NCBI RefSeq assembly: GCF_009846755.1
Contig: NZ_AQOR01000015.1
Coordinates: 24,060-88,059 of the forward strand
Direction: 5' to 3'
Origin: Alcanivorax sp. S71-1-4
GTDB taxonomy: Bacteria; Pseudomonadota; Gammaproteobacteria; Pseudomonadales; Alcanivoracaceae
Length of the DNA: 64,000 nt
The notes under the pieces were generated by a model. The model saw only the letters and a program-made list of their open reading frames with translations, ran no database searches and was not told the DNA's origin. Position numbers and translations under genes: made by a program. Of this stretch, positions 9,814-23,396 are shown piece after piece. Every line of letters starts with the position of its first letter. Position 1 is the stretch's first letter.

Positions 9814-10068
9814 TCAGGCAGAACCGCACTTGCCTTCACCGCATTTGCCTTCACCGTCCTTGTCTTCACCGCAGGTGCCTTCGCCGCATTTGCCTTCACC
9901 ACACTTGCCTTCGCCGCCATCATGGTTATCGGCCAGTTGATACCCTGCAGCCAGATCATCGGCAGCAAACGGGTTCTGGTCGGCCTGCGCCGGCATGGCG
10001 AACGCGGAAGCCATGACGGCCGCGCCGAGGGTGGCCGCCAGCGGATTCAGTTTCGAGAACTTGGACAT
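9814..10068 (-). CDS. hvfA: HvfA/bufferin-type precursor peptide with EGKCG repeats
   Basis: An 84-residue exported peptide. Residues 1-29 form a signal peptide ending in MPAQA before Asp30. A short acidic segment follows, then a low-complexity tail of EGKCG-type units. EGKCG occurs at 53-57, 58-62, 73-77 and 78-82, with a variant EGTCG at 63-67 and a degenerate GEDKDG between them. The five cysteines are 56, 61, 66, 76 and 81. In characterised HvfA/bufferin peptides the EGKC cysteines are oxidised by the MNIO enzyme and the product binds copper or related metals. The start is an ATG at 10068 with a strong AAGGAG site. The gene heads the minus-strand operon with hvfB and hvfC and diverges from the czc efflux operon. 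Confidence 0.92.
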   Translation of the reverse strand: MSKFSKLNPLAATLGAAVMASAFAMPAQADQNPFAADDLAAGYQLADNHDGGEGKCGEGKCGEGTCGEDKDGEGKCGEGKCGSA

Positions 10069-10130
10069 GGTCGATCTCCTTGATGATCATCATTGGTCGG
10101 ATGGCGGCTGCACTGCCCGCACCTTCAACA

Positions 10131-10156
10131 GATGCGCCGTGTCCAGGAATGTTACA
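10131..10156 (-). promoter_or_regulatory. candidate ECF-type promoter of hvfABC
   Basis: On the minus strand this reads TGTAAC, 14 bp, then CGCATC, about 60-65 bp before the hvfA ATG. GTAAC-type -35 elements occur in ECF sigma-dependent promoters, and some bufferin operons are ECF-controlled. The spacing is a little short and the -10 is weak, so this is a guess to test. Confidence 0.22.
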
Positions 10157-10387
10157 ACGACCCGGCATATCCTTTCCGGCAGGCTGTCCTTCGATGACAC
10201 CTGATGGCGCTGCCCCGAACGACTCTGCCAGAGCCCCTACCTGACAACAAGCACCGTGAACGGTGTGTCAGTGCCGGGTAAAGCGCACCCTGGCCACCTT
10301 GCCGACTTTTATCCGGGCGGGTCATCCCGGCCCTGATCGGCCTGACAGGTATGCGATCTGCCTTCCCGGCTTTTTTTTGTTGCTGTC

Positions 10388-10418
10388 TTGAACCTCCAGC
10401 TACTACAGCTTTTATGCT
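10388..10418 (+). promoter_or_regulatory. MerR-family-type promoter/operator of czcICBA
   Basis: TTGAAC at 10388-10393 and TATGCT at 10413-10418 are separated by exactly 19 bp, the long spacer characteristic of promoters activated by MerR-family metal regulators. The spacer holds an imperfect dyad (ACCTCCAG ... CTACAGCTT) resembling CadR/ZntR/PbrR or CueR-like operators. The first codon of the czcI-like gene is 51 bp downstream of the -10. No MerR-family regulator is encoded in this window. Confidence 0.6.
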
Positions 10419-10468
10419 CCCGTCTGCTGTACTACCATCAACGCCAACCTGGACTGCGACACCTGACC

Positions 10469-10828
10469 ATGCCCCTGCGCCCCCCGGCCCGATTACTGAC
10501 TGCACTCGCACTGGCATTGTTCATGCTGGTGAACGCCGTCACGGTGGTCAGCGAACCGGCCCGCGCGGCGTTGAATGAGCACGATGCACAGTACGCCCTG
10601 CTTCACCCCGACGAGGCCAGCGCACACGCTGACCACGCCACCTGCGGCGACGACTGCCACCAGCACCACTGCTGCCATCAGCACAGCCCGCTGACCACGC
10701 CGCTGCGCGGCCTGTTGCTGTCGTCGATCCCCCACGGACATCACTGGCGCACGCAGTTCATCGCCACGCACGATTCCCTCCCCAGCCAGCCCCCGGTTCC
10801 GCCTCCCGATCACGCCCGCCTGAGCTGA
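10469..10828 (+). CDS. CzcI-like small His/Cys-rich periplasmic protein
   Basis: A 119-residue exported protein at the head of the efflux operon. The N-terminus is a signal sequence with a hydrophobic core (LLTALALALFMLVNAVTVV). The centre is a metal-ligand cluster with Cys59, 63, 68 and 69 and at least seven histidines between residues 53 and 72. The rest is Pro/His-rich. Position before czcC and composition match CzcI-type proteins, which modulate czc induction or bind metal in the periplasm. The exact role here is inferred from position. The ATG at 10469 is chosen because it begins the signal peptide; the frame upstream lies over the MerR-type promoter. Confidence 0.65.
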   Translation: MPLRPPARLLTALALALFMLVNAVTVVSEPARAALNEHDAQYALLHPDEASAHADHATCGDDCHQHHCCHQHSPLTTPLRGLLLSSIPHGHHWRTQFIATHDSLPSQPPVPPPDHARLS

Positions 10829-10891
10829 TCCGTTCCGCAACCGCGCAGCCTCGGCCAGCGCGTTACCGACTGTTGAACCGGGAGAACCCCG

Positions 10892-12183
10892 ATGCAGAAC
10901 CGATTGCGTGGCTGGCGCCTGTGCGCGCCGGCCCTGGCGGTCTGGCTGATTACCGGCGCCGCCAAGGCGGCCCCCAGCCCGACCGACGACACAACACTGA
11001 TTGCCCTGCCGGCGGTGCTGGGCAGAACACTGGAACGCAACCCCGACCTGGCGACCTACCCGCATCGCCTGCGCGCCGCCGACGCAGCCGTCCTGCAGGC
11101 CGGCCTGCGGCCGCAGGCCGAACTGTCCGTGGAGGTGGAAAACCTGGCCGGCGATGCCCCGGCCGATGGCGTCAACGGCGCCGAGATCACGCTGGCGCTG
11201 AGCCAGATGATCGAACTCGGTGGCAAACGCCAGCAGCGCACCGATGTGGCCAGCCTGGCACTGGACAGCGAGCGGCTGGCCTATGACCAGGCCCGGCTGG
11301 AGGTGCTGGGCGACGCGGTCCGCCGCTACATCGCGCTGGCCGCCGCCCAGGCACGCGTGAACCTCGCCGAACGGACGCAGGCGCTGGCCGGCCAGGCCGA
11401 GCAGGCCGCCCGCCGCCGCGTACGCGCCGGTGCAGCACCCGATTCAGAACTGACCCGGCTCACCCTGGCCACCCGGCAGGCGGAGATCGAGCGCCGTGCC
11501 GAGGTCGAACGCGACGCCGCCAGCCAGCAACTGGCGGCGTTGTGGGGTGAAACCGATGCCGCCCACCTGCGCCCGGCCACCGGCCTGCGCCCGCTGCCCG
11601 ACCTGCCGCCCCTGGCGCGGATACGGGCACAACTGGCGCAGGCGCCGGATTTGCTGCGGCTGGCCAGCGACACCCGACTGCGCGAAGCCCAGGCACGGCT
11701 GGCACAGGCCGAGGGCCGCCGCGACGTGACCGTATCGCTGGGTGCCCGGCACGCGCGGCTGAGCGACGAGAACACGCTGCTGCTTGGCGTCTCCACCCCG
11801 CTCAACCTGCGCAACCCCAACCGCGGCAATGTCGCCCGCGCCGAAGCGGCGCTGGCCGAAAGCCAGGCGCGGCTGGCAGCACGTCGTATCGAACTGACCG
11901 CCGCGCTGGAAGCGCTGTACCGCTCGCTGTCGCTGCTCCGCGAAGAACTGGCGCTGATCGACGACACCGCCCTGCCCCTGGCCCGCGATCTGTACCGCGA
12001 TATCGAAGCCGGCTACAGCGCCGGCCGTTACAGCCTGCTGACCCTGATCAACGCCCGGCAGGAACAACTCGCCCTGGAACAGCGCGCCATTGATCTGGCC
12101 ACGCGCTTTCATCAGCAACGCAATGAACTGGAACGCCTCACCGGCCTGGACTTCGCCGACGCCGGCGCGCAGGAGAACACACC

Positions 12184-12187
<4 letters not shown>
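10892..12187 (+). CDS. czcC: CzcC-like outer-membrane efflux channel (TolC family)
   Basis: The outer-membrane factor of a tripartite heavy-metal RND pump. The 431-residue product begins with a signal peptide (VWLITGAAKA). It then has two long alpha-helical coiled-coil repeats of the OEP type, rich in Ala, Leu, Gln and Arg, as in RLRAADAAVLQAGLRPQAEL and RNPNRGNVARAEAALAESQA. The latter pattern, with the preceding LGVSTPLNL, is typical of CzcC/CnrC. The length is normal for CzcC. The stop codon overlaps the czcB start (ATGA), so the genes are translationally coupled. It is 63 bp after the czcI-like gene. Confidence 0.88.
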
Positions 12188-16240
<4,053 letters not shown>

Positions 16241-16257
16241 TGCCGGAGGCGTAATAC

Positions 16258-16295
16258 AAAAAAAGCCGGGTTATCTGCATAACCCGGCTTTTTTT
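16258..16295. terminator. bidirectional intrinsic terminator between czcA and the KASIII gene
   Basis: A7, then GCCGGGTTAT-CTGC-ATAACCCGGC (10-bp perfect arms, 4-base loop), then T7. The A-run and T-run let it act for both convergent genes. Confidence 0.93.
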
Positions 16296-16313
16296 CTGGT
16301 GTCCCGCGTGGTC

Positions 16314-17444
16314 CTAAAGCTTTTTCACCACCACCGACCCAATCGAATACCCCGCACCAAACGAGCAAATCACCCCCACATCGCCCACCGCCAGATCGCG
16401 GTTGTACTTGTGGAATGCAATGATCGAACCCGCTGAACTGGTATTGGCGTATTCGTTCAGAATCACCGGCGCCTCTTCTTCCGTGGCATCGCGCCCCAGC
16501 ACACGCCGGGCAATGAACTGGTTCATGCCCAGGTTGGCCTGGTGCAGCCACATGCGGCGCAGTTGTTCCGCGCTGATCGACATGTCACCGATATGCCCGC
16601 TGATCTGTTCGGCCACCATCGGGCACACTTCCTTGAACACCTTGCGGCCTTCCTGGCGGAACAGCTTGTCGCGCTGGCCGATGCCGCGTTCATCACCACG
16701 ATTGAGAAAGCCGAAGTTATTACGGATGTTGTTGGAAAATTTGGTCTGCAGGCGCGTGCCGAGAATTTCCCATTGGTTGTCGGAATCGGCAGCGCCTTTG
16801 GCTTCCAGCACCAGCGCGGTCGCCACATCGCCAAAGATGAAATGACAGTCGCGATCTTCCCAGGCCAGGTGGCCGGAACAGATTTCCGGATTCACCACCA
16901 CCACGCAGCGGGCATTGCCGGAACGGATCGCATCGCTGGCCGCCTGCAGGCCAAACGTGGCGGCGGAACAGGCCACGTTCATGTCGTAGCCCCAGCCGCG
17001 CTCCATGCCTAGGTAGTGCTGAATCTCCACCGCCATGGCCGGGTACGGACGCTGCATGTTCGAGCAGGCCACCAGGATCGCATCCACATCGGCCGGGGTG
17101 CGCCCCGCATTGTCCAGCGCTTGCTGGATCGCCTTCACCGCCATCTCGGCCTGCACCGAGATTTCATCATCGGAACGCTCGGCAATCCGGGGGGCCATGC
17201 GCTCGGGGTCGAGCACGCCGTCCTTGTCGAGCACGTAGCGCTGCTTGATGCCGGAGGCTTTCTCAATGAATTCCGCACTGGAGGGTTGCAGCGCAACCAG
17301 TTCGCCGGCCTCGATCTCAGCGGCATGTTCTGCGTTATAGAGCTCGACATAACGGTTGAAAGAAGCCACCAGCTCGTCGTTGCTGATGGACAGTGTCGGC
17401 GTCCACAACCCGGTGCCGCTGATGACTACTGCCTGCTGTGTCAC
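16314..17444 (-). CDS. beta-ketoacyl-ACP synthase III-like enzyme (PA3286 type)
   Basis: Thiolase-fold condensing enzyme of the KASIII family, 376 residues, longer than FabH (about 320). The catalytic triad is visible: Cys159 in [10 protein letters not shown], His301 in LHQAN and Asn334 in EYANTSSAG. The N-terminus ([19 protein letters not shown]) and the [13 protein letters not shown] segment resemble Pseudomonas PA3286. That homologue condenses medium-chain acyl-CoA with malonyl-ACP and so feeds beta-oxidation products into fatty-acid synthesis. By analogy this enzyme may couple fatty-acid or alkane degradation to lipid synthesis; that is inference. It is separated from hrpA by 145 bp and ends at the shared terminator. 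Confidence 0.88.
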   Translation of the reverse strand: MTQQAVVISGTGLWTPTLSISNDELVASFNRYVELYNAEHAAEIEAGELVALQPSSAEFIEKASGIKQRYVLDKDGVLDPERMAPRIAERSDDEISVQAEMAVKAIQQALDNAGRTPADVDAILVACSNMQRPYPAMAVEIQHYLGMERGWGYDMNVACSAATFGLQAASDAIRSGNARCVVVVNPEICSGHLAWEDRDCHFIFGDVATALVLEAKGAADSDNQWEILGTRLQTKFSNNIRNNFGFLNRGDERGIGQRDKLFRQEGRKVFKEVCPMVAEQISGHIGDMSISAEQLRRMWLHQANLGMNQFIARRVLGRDATEEEAPVILNEYANTSSAGSIIAFHKYNRDLAVGDVGVICSFGAGYSIGSVVVKKL

Positions 17445-17589
17445 TGAATCGGTCCTCGCGCAAAGGCCGACGGGGGAGGTAACGGCCCACCGGCTGAAAG
17501 TCGTAGCGGCAGATTATCACCGCTCGCGCCACGATAGGCAAAGTGCCAGTGCGGGGCTTGCCTGATCCTTCCGGACAGCACGCGCCCCC

Positions 17590-20500
17590 TCAGCAGGCTT
17601 CCCACTGCTGCCGCAGCCGCTTGGCCGAGACCGGCATGCGGGTGCCCAGTTGCTGGGCAAACAGGCTGACGCGGTATTCTTCCAGCAGGAAGCGGTAGCT
17701 CACCAGCGGCTCGGGCTGACGCCACAGTGGCGTCTCCCCGGCGCGGGTCTGGTACTGCGCCCACAGGGCCTCCAGCTCCGCCACCTGGGCCCGGTCACGG
17801 CCGATCTGCCCGCCCAGGCGCTCCAGCCGGTGCGCCAGGGCCTTCAGGTAACGCGGGTACTCGGCCAGCCACTCCGGCGGCACCTGGCACAGGAAACCGG
17901 GAAAGAACAGACCGGCCAGTTGCTGCTTGATATCCCGATGGGCATGCGCCCAGGCCAGCGGGAACTGTTTGTCGAGTCGCCCCGCGATATCCCGGTAGGC
18001 CGCCAGCAGCCCACTCCAGCCGGCCAGCCGCGCCTCAACGGCCTTGACGAAATCGCCCCGCCCCGCCGCCAGCAATGCGCGGAAAGCGGATTCATCGCGC
18101 ACCGATGCCAGCGCAGGAAAATGCAGCGCCGTGGCACTGAGCAAGGCGTCGTCCAGCACGCCGCGTGCCAATGCCGATTTCTCCGCCGCCATTTTCTGGA
18201 AGCCGGGTTGCTGCCCGGCAAACTTGCGCAGCATCCGCACCTGCTCGCCCTGTCGCAGCATCAGCAAACGCGCCACACCCCAGCGATGTTGCCAGGCGGC
18301 CTCTTCTTCACTGGCGCACAGGATCGACGCCACCTCGCGGGTACGGTCTTCCAGTGCCGGCCAGGTACGCAGCACCACCCCGCCGCGTGACAGCTCGCTT
18401 ACCGGCGGCAAGGTGTCGAAGACCCAGTCGGTGCCGGTGAGCACCTCATCGCCCTGCGCGGGCGTCATGGCAGCTACCGCGTGGCCGGCGAAGCGCGTCT
18501 GCATGGCGACCAGGTCACGACCTTCCGCCAGCACCCGCTCGCCATCCGTCACGCGCAGATTGAATTGCAGGTGCGGCGGCAGCGTCACGCCCTGCCAGGC
18601 TTCCAGTTCAATGCGCACGCCGGTCATGCGTGCCAGCTCGCGGGTCAGCGCAGGCAGCAACGGTGTATCGCCGGGTGTCAGCACCTCCAGCAACGCCGCC
18701 ACGTAATCCGGCACCGGCACGAAATGCCGGCGCTGTGCTTTCGGCAGGCCGCGCAGCAGCGCTTCCAGCTTGTCACGCAGCAGGCCCGGCACCAGCCAGT
18801 CGAGCCGTTCCAGCGACAACTGGTTCAGCACCGTCACCGGCACATTCAATGTCACACCGTCGCGGCTGCCGCTGGGGTCGAAACTGTAGCACAGTGGCAA
18901 CCGCAGTTCGCCCACGTCGAGGTGATCCGGAAAAGCGTCCTGCCCCAGGCCCGGGTCACGCACCAGCAGATCGGCACGGGTCATGCACAGCGCCCGGCGC
19001 TCGGCATCACCGGCGCGGCGGTACCAGCTCTCCAGATGCTTGAGGCTGTACAGCCCGGCCGGCAGACGTGCGTCGTAGAAAGCGAAGCACTGTTCTTCGT
19101 CGGCCAGCAGATCGCGGCGACGCAGCTTGTGCTCGAATTCTTCCAGCTCGGCGCGCAGGGCGCGGTTGGCGCGCACGAAATCCGGTTCACGCGGCAACTC
19201 GCCGGCCACCAGCCCTTCGCGGATCATCAGCTCGCGCGCCAGTTCAGGATGCTGCGCGCCGTAGCTCACACGCCGGCCCGCCACCAGCAACAGGCCAAAC
19301 AGGCTGACCTGCTCGCGCGCCCAGACAGCGCCGTGTTTTTTCGACCAGTACGGCTCCACATACTGACGCTTGACCAGATGTGCACCCTCCTGCTCGATCC
19401 ACTCCGGCTGGATCTGCGCCACACAGCGCGCAAACAGCCGGCTGGTGTCGATCAGCTCGGCTGCCATCAGCCAGGACGCCTTGCTTTTTGAGAGTGCGGA
19501 GCCGGGCCAGATCACCGGCTTGCGGTTGCGCGTGGACAGCCACTCGCCTTCTTCAGTGCGCTTGATCACCTGCCCGAGCAGGCCGGCCAGCAGCGCGCGG
19601 TGCAGGGCATCGCTGCTGGCGTCAGCCTGCGCAAACGGCAGTTTCATTTCCCGGCACAGCAACAGCAGTTGGTGATGCGTATCGCGCCATTCACGCATGC
19701 GCGTTGGCGAGAGGAAGGTTTTCTTCAGCAGCTTTTCATACTGATTGCGGGTCAGGTCCTCGCGTTGCGTCTCCGCCCACTGCCAGAGCTTGAGAAAAAA
19801 CACGAAGTCCGACTGCTTGTCGGTAAAGGGCTGGTGGGCCTGATCCGCCTGTTGCTGCTGGTCGTGCGGCCGCTCGCGCGGATCCTGCACGGACAGCGCA
19901 GCGACAATGATCAGCACTTCCCGCAACGCGCCGGTTTCGGCAGCACGCAGCACCATGCGGCCCAGTCGCGGGTCCAGCGGCAGCCGTGCCAGTTGCCGGC
20001 CCACCGCGCGCAGGGTGCGACCGTCGATGGCGCCGAGTTCTTCCAGCAACCGGTAGCCGTCACGTACCAGCCGGCCGTCGGGCGGGTCAATAAAGGGAAA
20101 ATCCTCCAGTTCGCCCAGGCCCAGGTCGGCCATTTGCAGGATCACGGCCGCGAGGTTGGTGCGGCGAATTTCCGGGTCGGTAAAGGCGGGCCGGGACAGA
20201 AAGTCCGCTTCGCTGTAAAGGCGATAGCAGATGCCGGGCATGACCCGGCCACTGCGCCCCTTGCGCTGCTCGGCACTGGCCTGCGACACCGGCTCCACCG
20301 GCAGGCGCTGCACTTTGCTGTGCACGCTGTAGCGGCTGATGCGTGCCGTGCCGGCGTCGATCACATAGCGGATGCCCGGCACCGTCAGCGAGGTTTCCGC
20401 CACATTGGTGGACAGCACCACGCGACGGCCACGGTGTGGCGCAAACACCCGGTGCTGTTCCTGCTGTGTCAGCCGGGCGTACAACGGCAGGAATTCGGTA

Positions 20501-21459
20501 TCACGAAAATCGCAACGGCGCAGGTGATGGTGCAGTTCGCGGATATCGCGTTCGCCGCTGAGAAACACCAGCACATCACGGGCCGGCGGCACCTGCCCGC
20601 GCTCTTCGCGCTCGATCTCGCGCAGCACCTCCTCCACGTCGCGGCGCAGGTCGCGCTCGCCCTCCTCGGCACTGTCGCGGTAACGCACTTCCACCGGGTA
20701 GGTACGGCCGGAGACTTCCATCACCGGCGCGCCTCCGAAATGTGCAGCGAAACGTTCGTGGTCGATGGTCGCGGACGTGATGATGATTTTCAGGTCCGGC
20801 CGGCGCGGCAGCAGCCGTTGCAGATAACCCAGCAGAAAATCGATGTTGAGGCTGCGTTCGTGCGCTTCGTCGATGATCAGCGTGTCGTACTGGTCCAGAT
20901 ACCGATCCTGCTGGATTTCCGCCAGCAGCATGCCGTCGGTCATCAGTTTCACCAGCGTGCTGTCGCTGACCTGATCCTGGAAACGGACCTTGAAACCGAC
21001 CATGTCGCCGACGCGGGTGTCGATCTCTTCCGCCAGCCGGTTCGCCACGGCGCGCGCGGCCAGCCGGCGCGGCTGGGTATGGCCGATCATGCCGGCACGC
21101 CCTCGGCCCAACGCCAGGCACAGTTTCGGCAACTGGGTGGTTTTACCGGAGCCGGTTTCACCGGCCACCACCACCACCTGATGCGCGCGGATCGCTTCAC
21201 CCAGTTCGTCCAGGCACTGCACCACCGGCAGGTCCGGCCAGTCGATGCGCGGCGTCAGCGCCTCGCGTGCCGTGCGGCGGGCCACCGACGCTGACAGCGC
21301 CTGTTGCACCTGCGCCAGCGCGCGGGCATCAAACCGTTTGCGCAGGCCCTGCAGGCGCCGGCGCAACCGTGGCTGGTCCGCCTGCATGGCCTGCTCCAGT
21401 TGCCGGCTCAATGCCTGCAACTGTGCGGCGGGCGATAGCTCAGAAATCGGTGTGGTCAT
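17590..21459 (-). CDS. hrpA: ATP-dependent RNA helicase HrpA
   Basis: DEAH-box RNA helicase of 1289 residues, the usual HrpA size (E. coli 1300), involved in rescue of stalled ribosomes and mRNA processing. Walker A is GETGSGKT (residues 100-107), the DEAH box is at 197-200, and motif III is TSATID. Motifs V and VI are seen in STNVAETSLTVPGI and QRKGRSGR. The long C-terminal HA2/OB-fold and DUF3418-type regions are complete. The ATG at 21459 lies 11 bp after the stop of the M61 peptidase gene, so the two are probably co-transcribed. No frameshift is visible. Confidence 0.96.
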   Translation of the reverse strand: MTTPISELSPAAQLQALSRQLEQAMQADQPRLRRRLQGLRKRFDARALAQVQQALSASVARRTAREALTPRIDWPDLPVVQCLDELGEAIRAHQVVVVAGETGSGKTTQLPKLCLALGRGRAGMIGHTQPRRLAARAVANRLAEEIDTRVGDMVGFKVRFQDQVSDSTLVKLMTDGMLLAEIQQDRYLDQYDTLIIDEAHERSLNIDFLLGYLQRLLPRRPDLKIIITSATIDHERFAAHFGGAPVMEVSGRTYPVEVRYRDSAEEGERDLRRDVEEVLREIEREERGQVPPARDVLVFLSGERDIRELHHHLRRCDFRDTEFLPLYARLTQQEQHRVFAPHRGRRVVLSTNVAETSLTVPGIRYVIDAGTARISRYSVHSKVQRLPVEPVSQASAEQRKGRSGRVMPGICYRLYSEADFLSRPAFTDPEIRRTNLAAVILQMADLGLGELEDFPFIDPPDGRLVRDGYRLLEELGAIDGRTLRAVGRQLARLPLDPRLGRMVLRAAETGALREVLIIVAALSVQDPRERPHDQQQQADQAHQPFTDKQSDFVFFLKLWQWAETQREDLTRNQYEKLLKKTFLSPTRMREWRDTHHQLLLLCREMKLPFAQADASSDALHRALLAGLLGQVIKRTEEGEWLSTRNRKPVIWPGSALSKSKASWLMAAELIDTSRLFARCVAQIQPEWIEQEGAHLVKRQYVEPYWSKKHGAVWAREQVSLFGLLLVAGRRVSYGAQHPELARELMIREGLVAGELPREPDFVRANRALRAELEEFEHKLRRRDLLADEEQCFAFYDARLPAGLYSLKHLESWYRRAGDAERRALCMTRADLLVRDPGLGQDAFPDHLDVGELRLPLCYSFDPSGSRDGVTLNVPVTVLNQLSLERLDWLVPGLLRDKLEALLRGLPKAQRRHFVPVPDYVAALLEVLTPGDTPLLPALTRELARMTGVRIELEAWQGVTLPPHLQFNLRVTDGERVLAEGRDLVAMQTRFAGHAVAAMTPAQGDEVLTGTDWVFDTLPPVSELSRGGVVLRTWPALEDRTREVASILCASEEEAAWQHRWGVARLLMLRQGEQVRMLRKFAGQQPGFQKMAAEKSALARGVLDDALLSATALHFPALASVRDESAFRALLAAGRGDFVKAVEARLAGWSGLLAAYRDIAGRLDKQFPLAWAHAHRDIKQQLAGLFFPGFLCQVPPEWLAEYPRYLKALAHRLERLGGQIGRDRAQVAELEALWAQYQTRAGETPLWRQPEPLVSYRFLLEEYRVSLFAQQLGTRMPVSAKRLRQQWEAC

Positions 21460-21470
21460 GGTGCCCCGGA

Positions 21471-23261
21471 TCAGGCCTGGCCGAGCCAGCGGCGGCCCAG
21501 GTCGGTCAGGCCGTCGCTGTCGAGCGTCAGGCAGGCCAGCGTGGCCTCGCCCGGCGCGAGCGTCACGGTGAACGACATCAGTTCGTCACGACGGAAGGCA
21601 TGCACGCTGATGCGGTCTCCCGGCTGATACGCGGCCAGTTGGTCGTCCAGTTTACGTGCGTCGGTCTTCAGGCCGTCCAGCGCCACGATCACATCGCCGG
21701 CGGACAAGCCTGCTGCCATCGCCGCGCCCTGGTCATAGGCCACCGCGATGCGCGCACCGAGCGGATCATCCGCCAGCCGCACGCCCAGGTTCACGGGGGG
21801 GGTGGTGGCGGGCTTGCCACCGTTGTCGGCGTGGCTGGCTGGCGCGCGCCAGTTCAGCGCCACACCGCGCGCATGCAGCAGGTCCGTCAGCGGCAGCGGG
21901 TCCGTGCTGTACAGCGCCAGAGTGAAGAAGTCATCCAGCGATTGCCCGGCCAGTTCCTCGGCCAGCGCCTGGATGCCCCGCTCGGGCACGCCCTCGCCGG
22001 TCTGTCCGTAGCGTTGCCAGAGCAGCCGCATCAGGTCGTCGAGGGATTTTTCTTCCTGTGTCAGTTCGCGCAAGGTGAGGTCGAGCGCCAGCGCCACCAG
22101 GGCACCCTTGGCGTAGTAGCTGACAATTGCGTTCGGTGCGTTCTCGTCCTGTTTGTAGAAGCGGGTCCAGGCATCGAAGCTGGATTCGGTCACCGTTTGC
22201 CGCAGCGTACCGCTGCCCCGCTGCACGCGGCTGATGGTCTGCCCGAGCAGCTCCAGGTAACTCTGCGGTGTAATCAGGCCGCTGCGCACCAGCGCCAGAT
22301 CGTCGTAGTAGCTGGTGATGCCCTCGAACGCCCACAGCAGTTCGGTGTAGACCTCCTGGTTGAGATCAAACGGCGTGAACGCCTCCGGCTTGATGCGCTT
22401 GATGTTCCAGCTATGGAAATATTCGTGGCTGCACAGGCCGAGGTAACCCCGATAGGCATCGCGCACCTGATCCGGTGCGTCGGTGAGGCGCGGCAGATCA
22501 CTGCGTGCGCACATCAGGCTGGTGGAGTTGCGGTGTTCCAGGCCGCCGTAGCCGTCGCCGGTGACCAGCGTCATGAAGACATACTCCTGCATCGGCGCCG
22601 GTTCGCCGAACAGCCGGATATGCTGTTCGCAGATCGGCTTGAGGTCCCGGCACAGGCGCGCCATGTCGGTACGGTGGCGGCCACTGAGGACCACCTGGTG
22701 CGGCACGCCGCAGGCCTCGAACGTGGCATGGGTGAAATGCCCCATTTCCACCGGGTAATCGATCAGCGCGTCGTAGTTGTCGGCACGGAAGCGGCCAAAA
22801 CCCAGTGCATCGCCGCTGACGCGCGGCATGCCGGTGGCGATTTGCCAGGTCGCGCCGGTGCTGCCGTCCGGCGGCAGGATGTCGACCTCGCAGGGTTGGT
22901 CCTCAAACCCTTTCGCCGCCAGGAAGACGCAACTGCCGTTGAAGTAGCCGTGGCTCGTGTCCAGGTGCGCGCCGCGCACGGACAGATCCCAGGCATACAC
23001 CTCGATACGTACGGTCACCGCCCCACTCGCCGGCGCCAGTTGCCAGGTGTGTTTATCCAGCTTGTGCCAGCCCAGCGGCTCGCCATTGCAGTCCGCCTCA
23101 AAGGCCACCACATGGCGGGCGAAGTCGCGGATCATGTAGCTGCCCGGAATCCAGGCCGGCATCGCAAAGGCCTGCCCTTCCGGCGTCGGCGACGGCACTT
23201 GTATCTCGACGGCAAACAGATGGGCTTCGGGACGCAACGGCTGGATGCGGTAGTGAATCAC
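21471..23261 (-). CDS. M61 (glycyl aminopeptidase-like) metallopeptidase with PDZ domain
   Basis: Zinc peptidase of the M61 family, 596 residues. After an N-terminal beta domain come the family segment GDGYGGLEHRNST (about 235-248), the zinc site HEYFH at 279-283 followed by SWNIKRIKP, and the third ligand Glu313 in LLWAFEGITSYYDD. The C-terminal ~100 residues form a PDZ-like domain (AAMAAGLSAGDVIVALDGLK). The start is GTG at 23259-23261, preceded by CAGGAGC. The longer frame to 23357 has no signal peptide and overlaps the divergent promoter region. Without a signal peptide it is likely cytoplasmic. Operon with hrpA. Confidence 0.9.
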   Translation of the reverse strand: MIHYRIQPLRPEAHLFAVEIQVPSPTPEGQAFAMPAWIPGSYMIRDFARHVVAFEADCNGEPLGWHKLDKHTWQLAPASGAVTVRIEVYAWDLSVRGAHLDTSHGYFNGSCVFLAAKGFEDQPCEVDILPPDGSTGATWQIATGMPRVSGDALGFGRFRADNYDALIDYPVEMGHFTHATFEACGVPHQVVLSGRHRTDMARLCRDLKPICEQHIRLFGEPAPMQEYVFMTLVTGDGYGGLEHRNSTSLMCARSDLPRLTDAPDQVRDAYRGYLGLCSHEYFHSWNIKRIKPEAFTPFDLNQEVYTELLWAFEGITSYYDDLALVRSGLITPQSYLELLGQTISRVQRGSGTLRQTVTESSFDAWTRFYKQDENAPNAIVSYYAKGALVALALDLTLRELTQEEKSLDDLMRLLWQRYGQTGEGVPERGIQALAEELAGQSLDDFFTLALYSTDPLPLTDLLHARGVALNWRAPASHADNGGKPATTPPVNLGVRLADDPLGARIAVAYDQGAAMAAGLSAGDVIVALDGLKTDARKLDDQLAAYQPGDRISVHAFRRDELMSFTVTLAPGEATLACLTLDSDGLTDLGRRWLGQA

Positions 23262-23396
23262 GGGCGCTCCTGTTGAATGACCAGAGTGACACGACAAGAC
23301 CGGCAGTATACAGATTGCGTCCCGCCCCGGCTTGATTCCTTCACGGGAATGCTGCAACGTCCCGCGATCACTTCAGCACAGCAAGGATCGCAGGTC

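Noticed and set aside
9819..9912. Short tandem DNA repeats at 9819-9912 as a possible CRISPR-like or minisatellite array
   Set aside because: The periodicity is 15 bp and in frame; it encodes the EGKCG units of hvfA.
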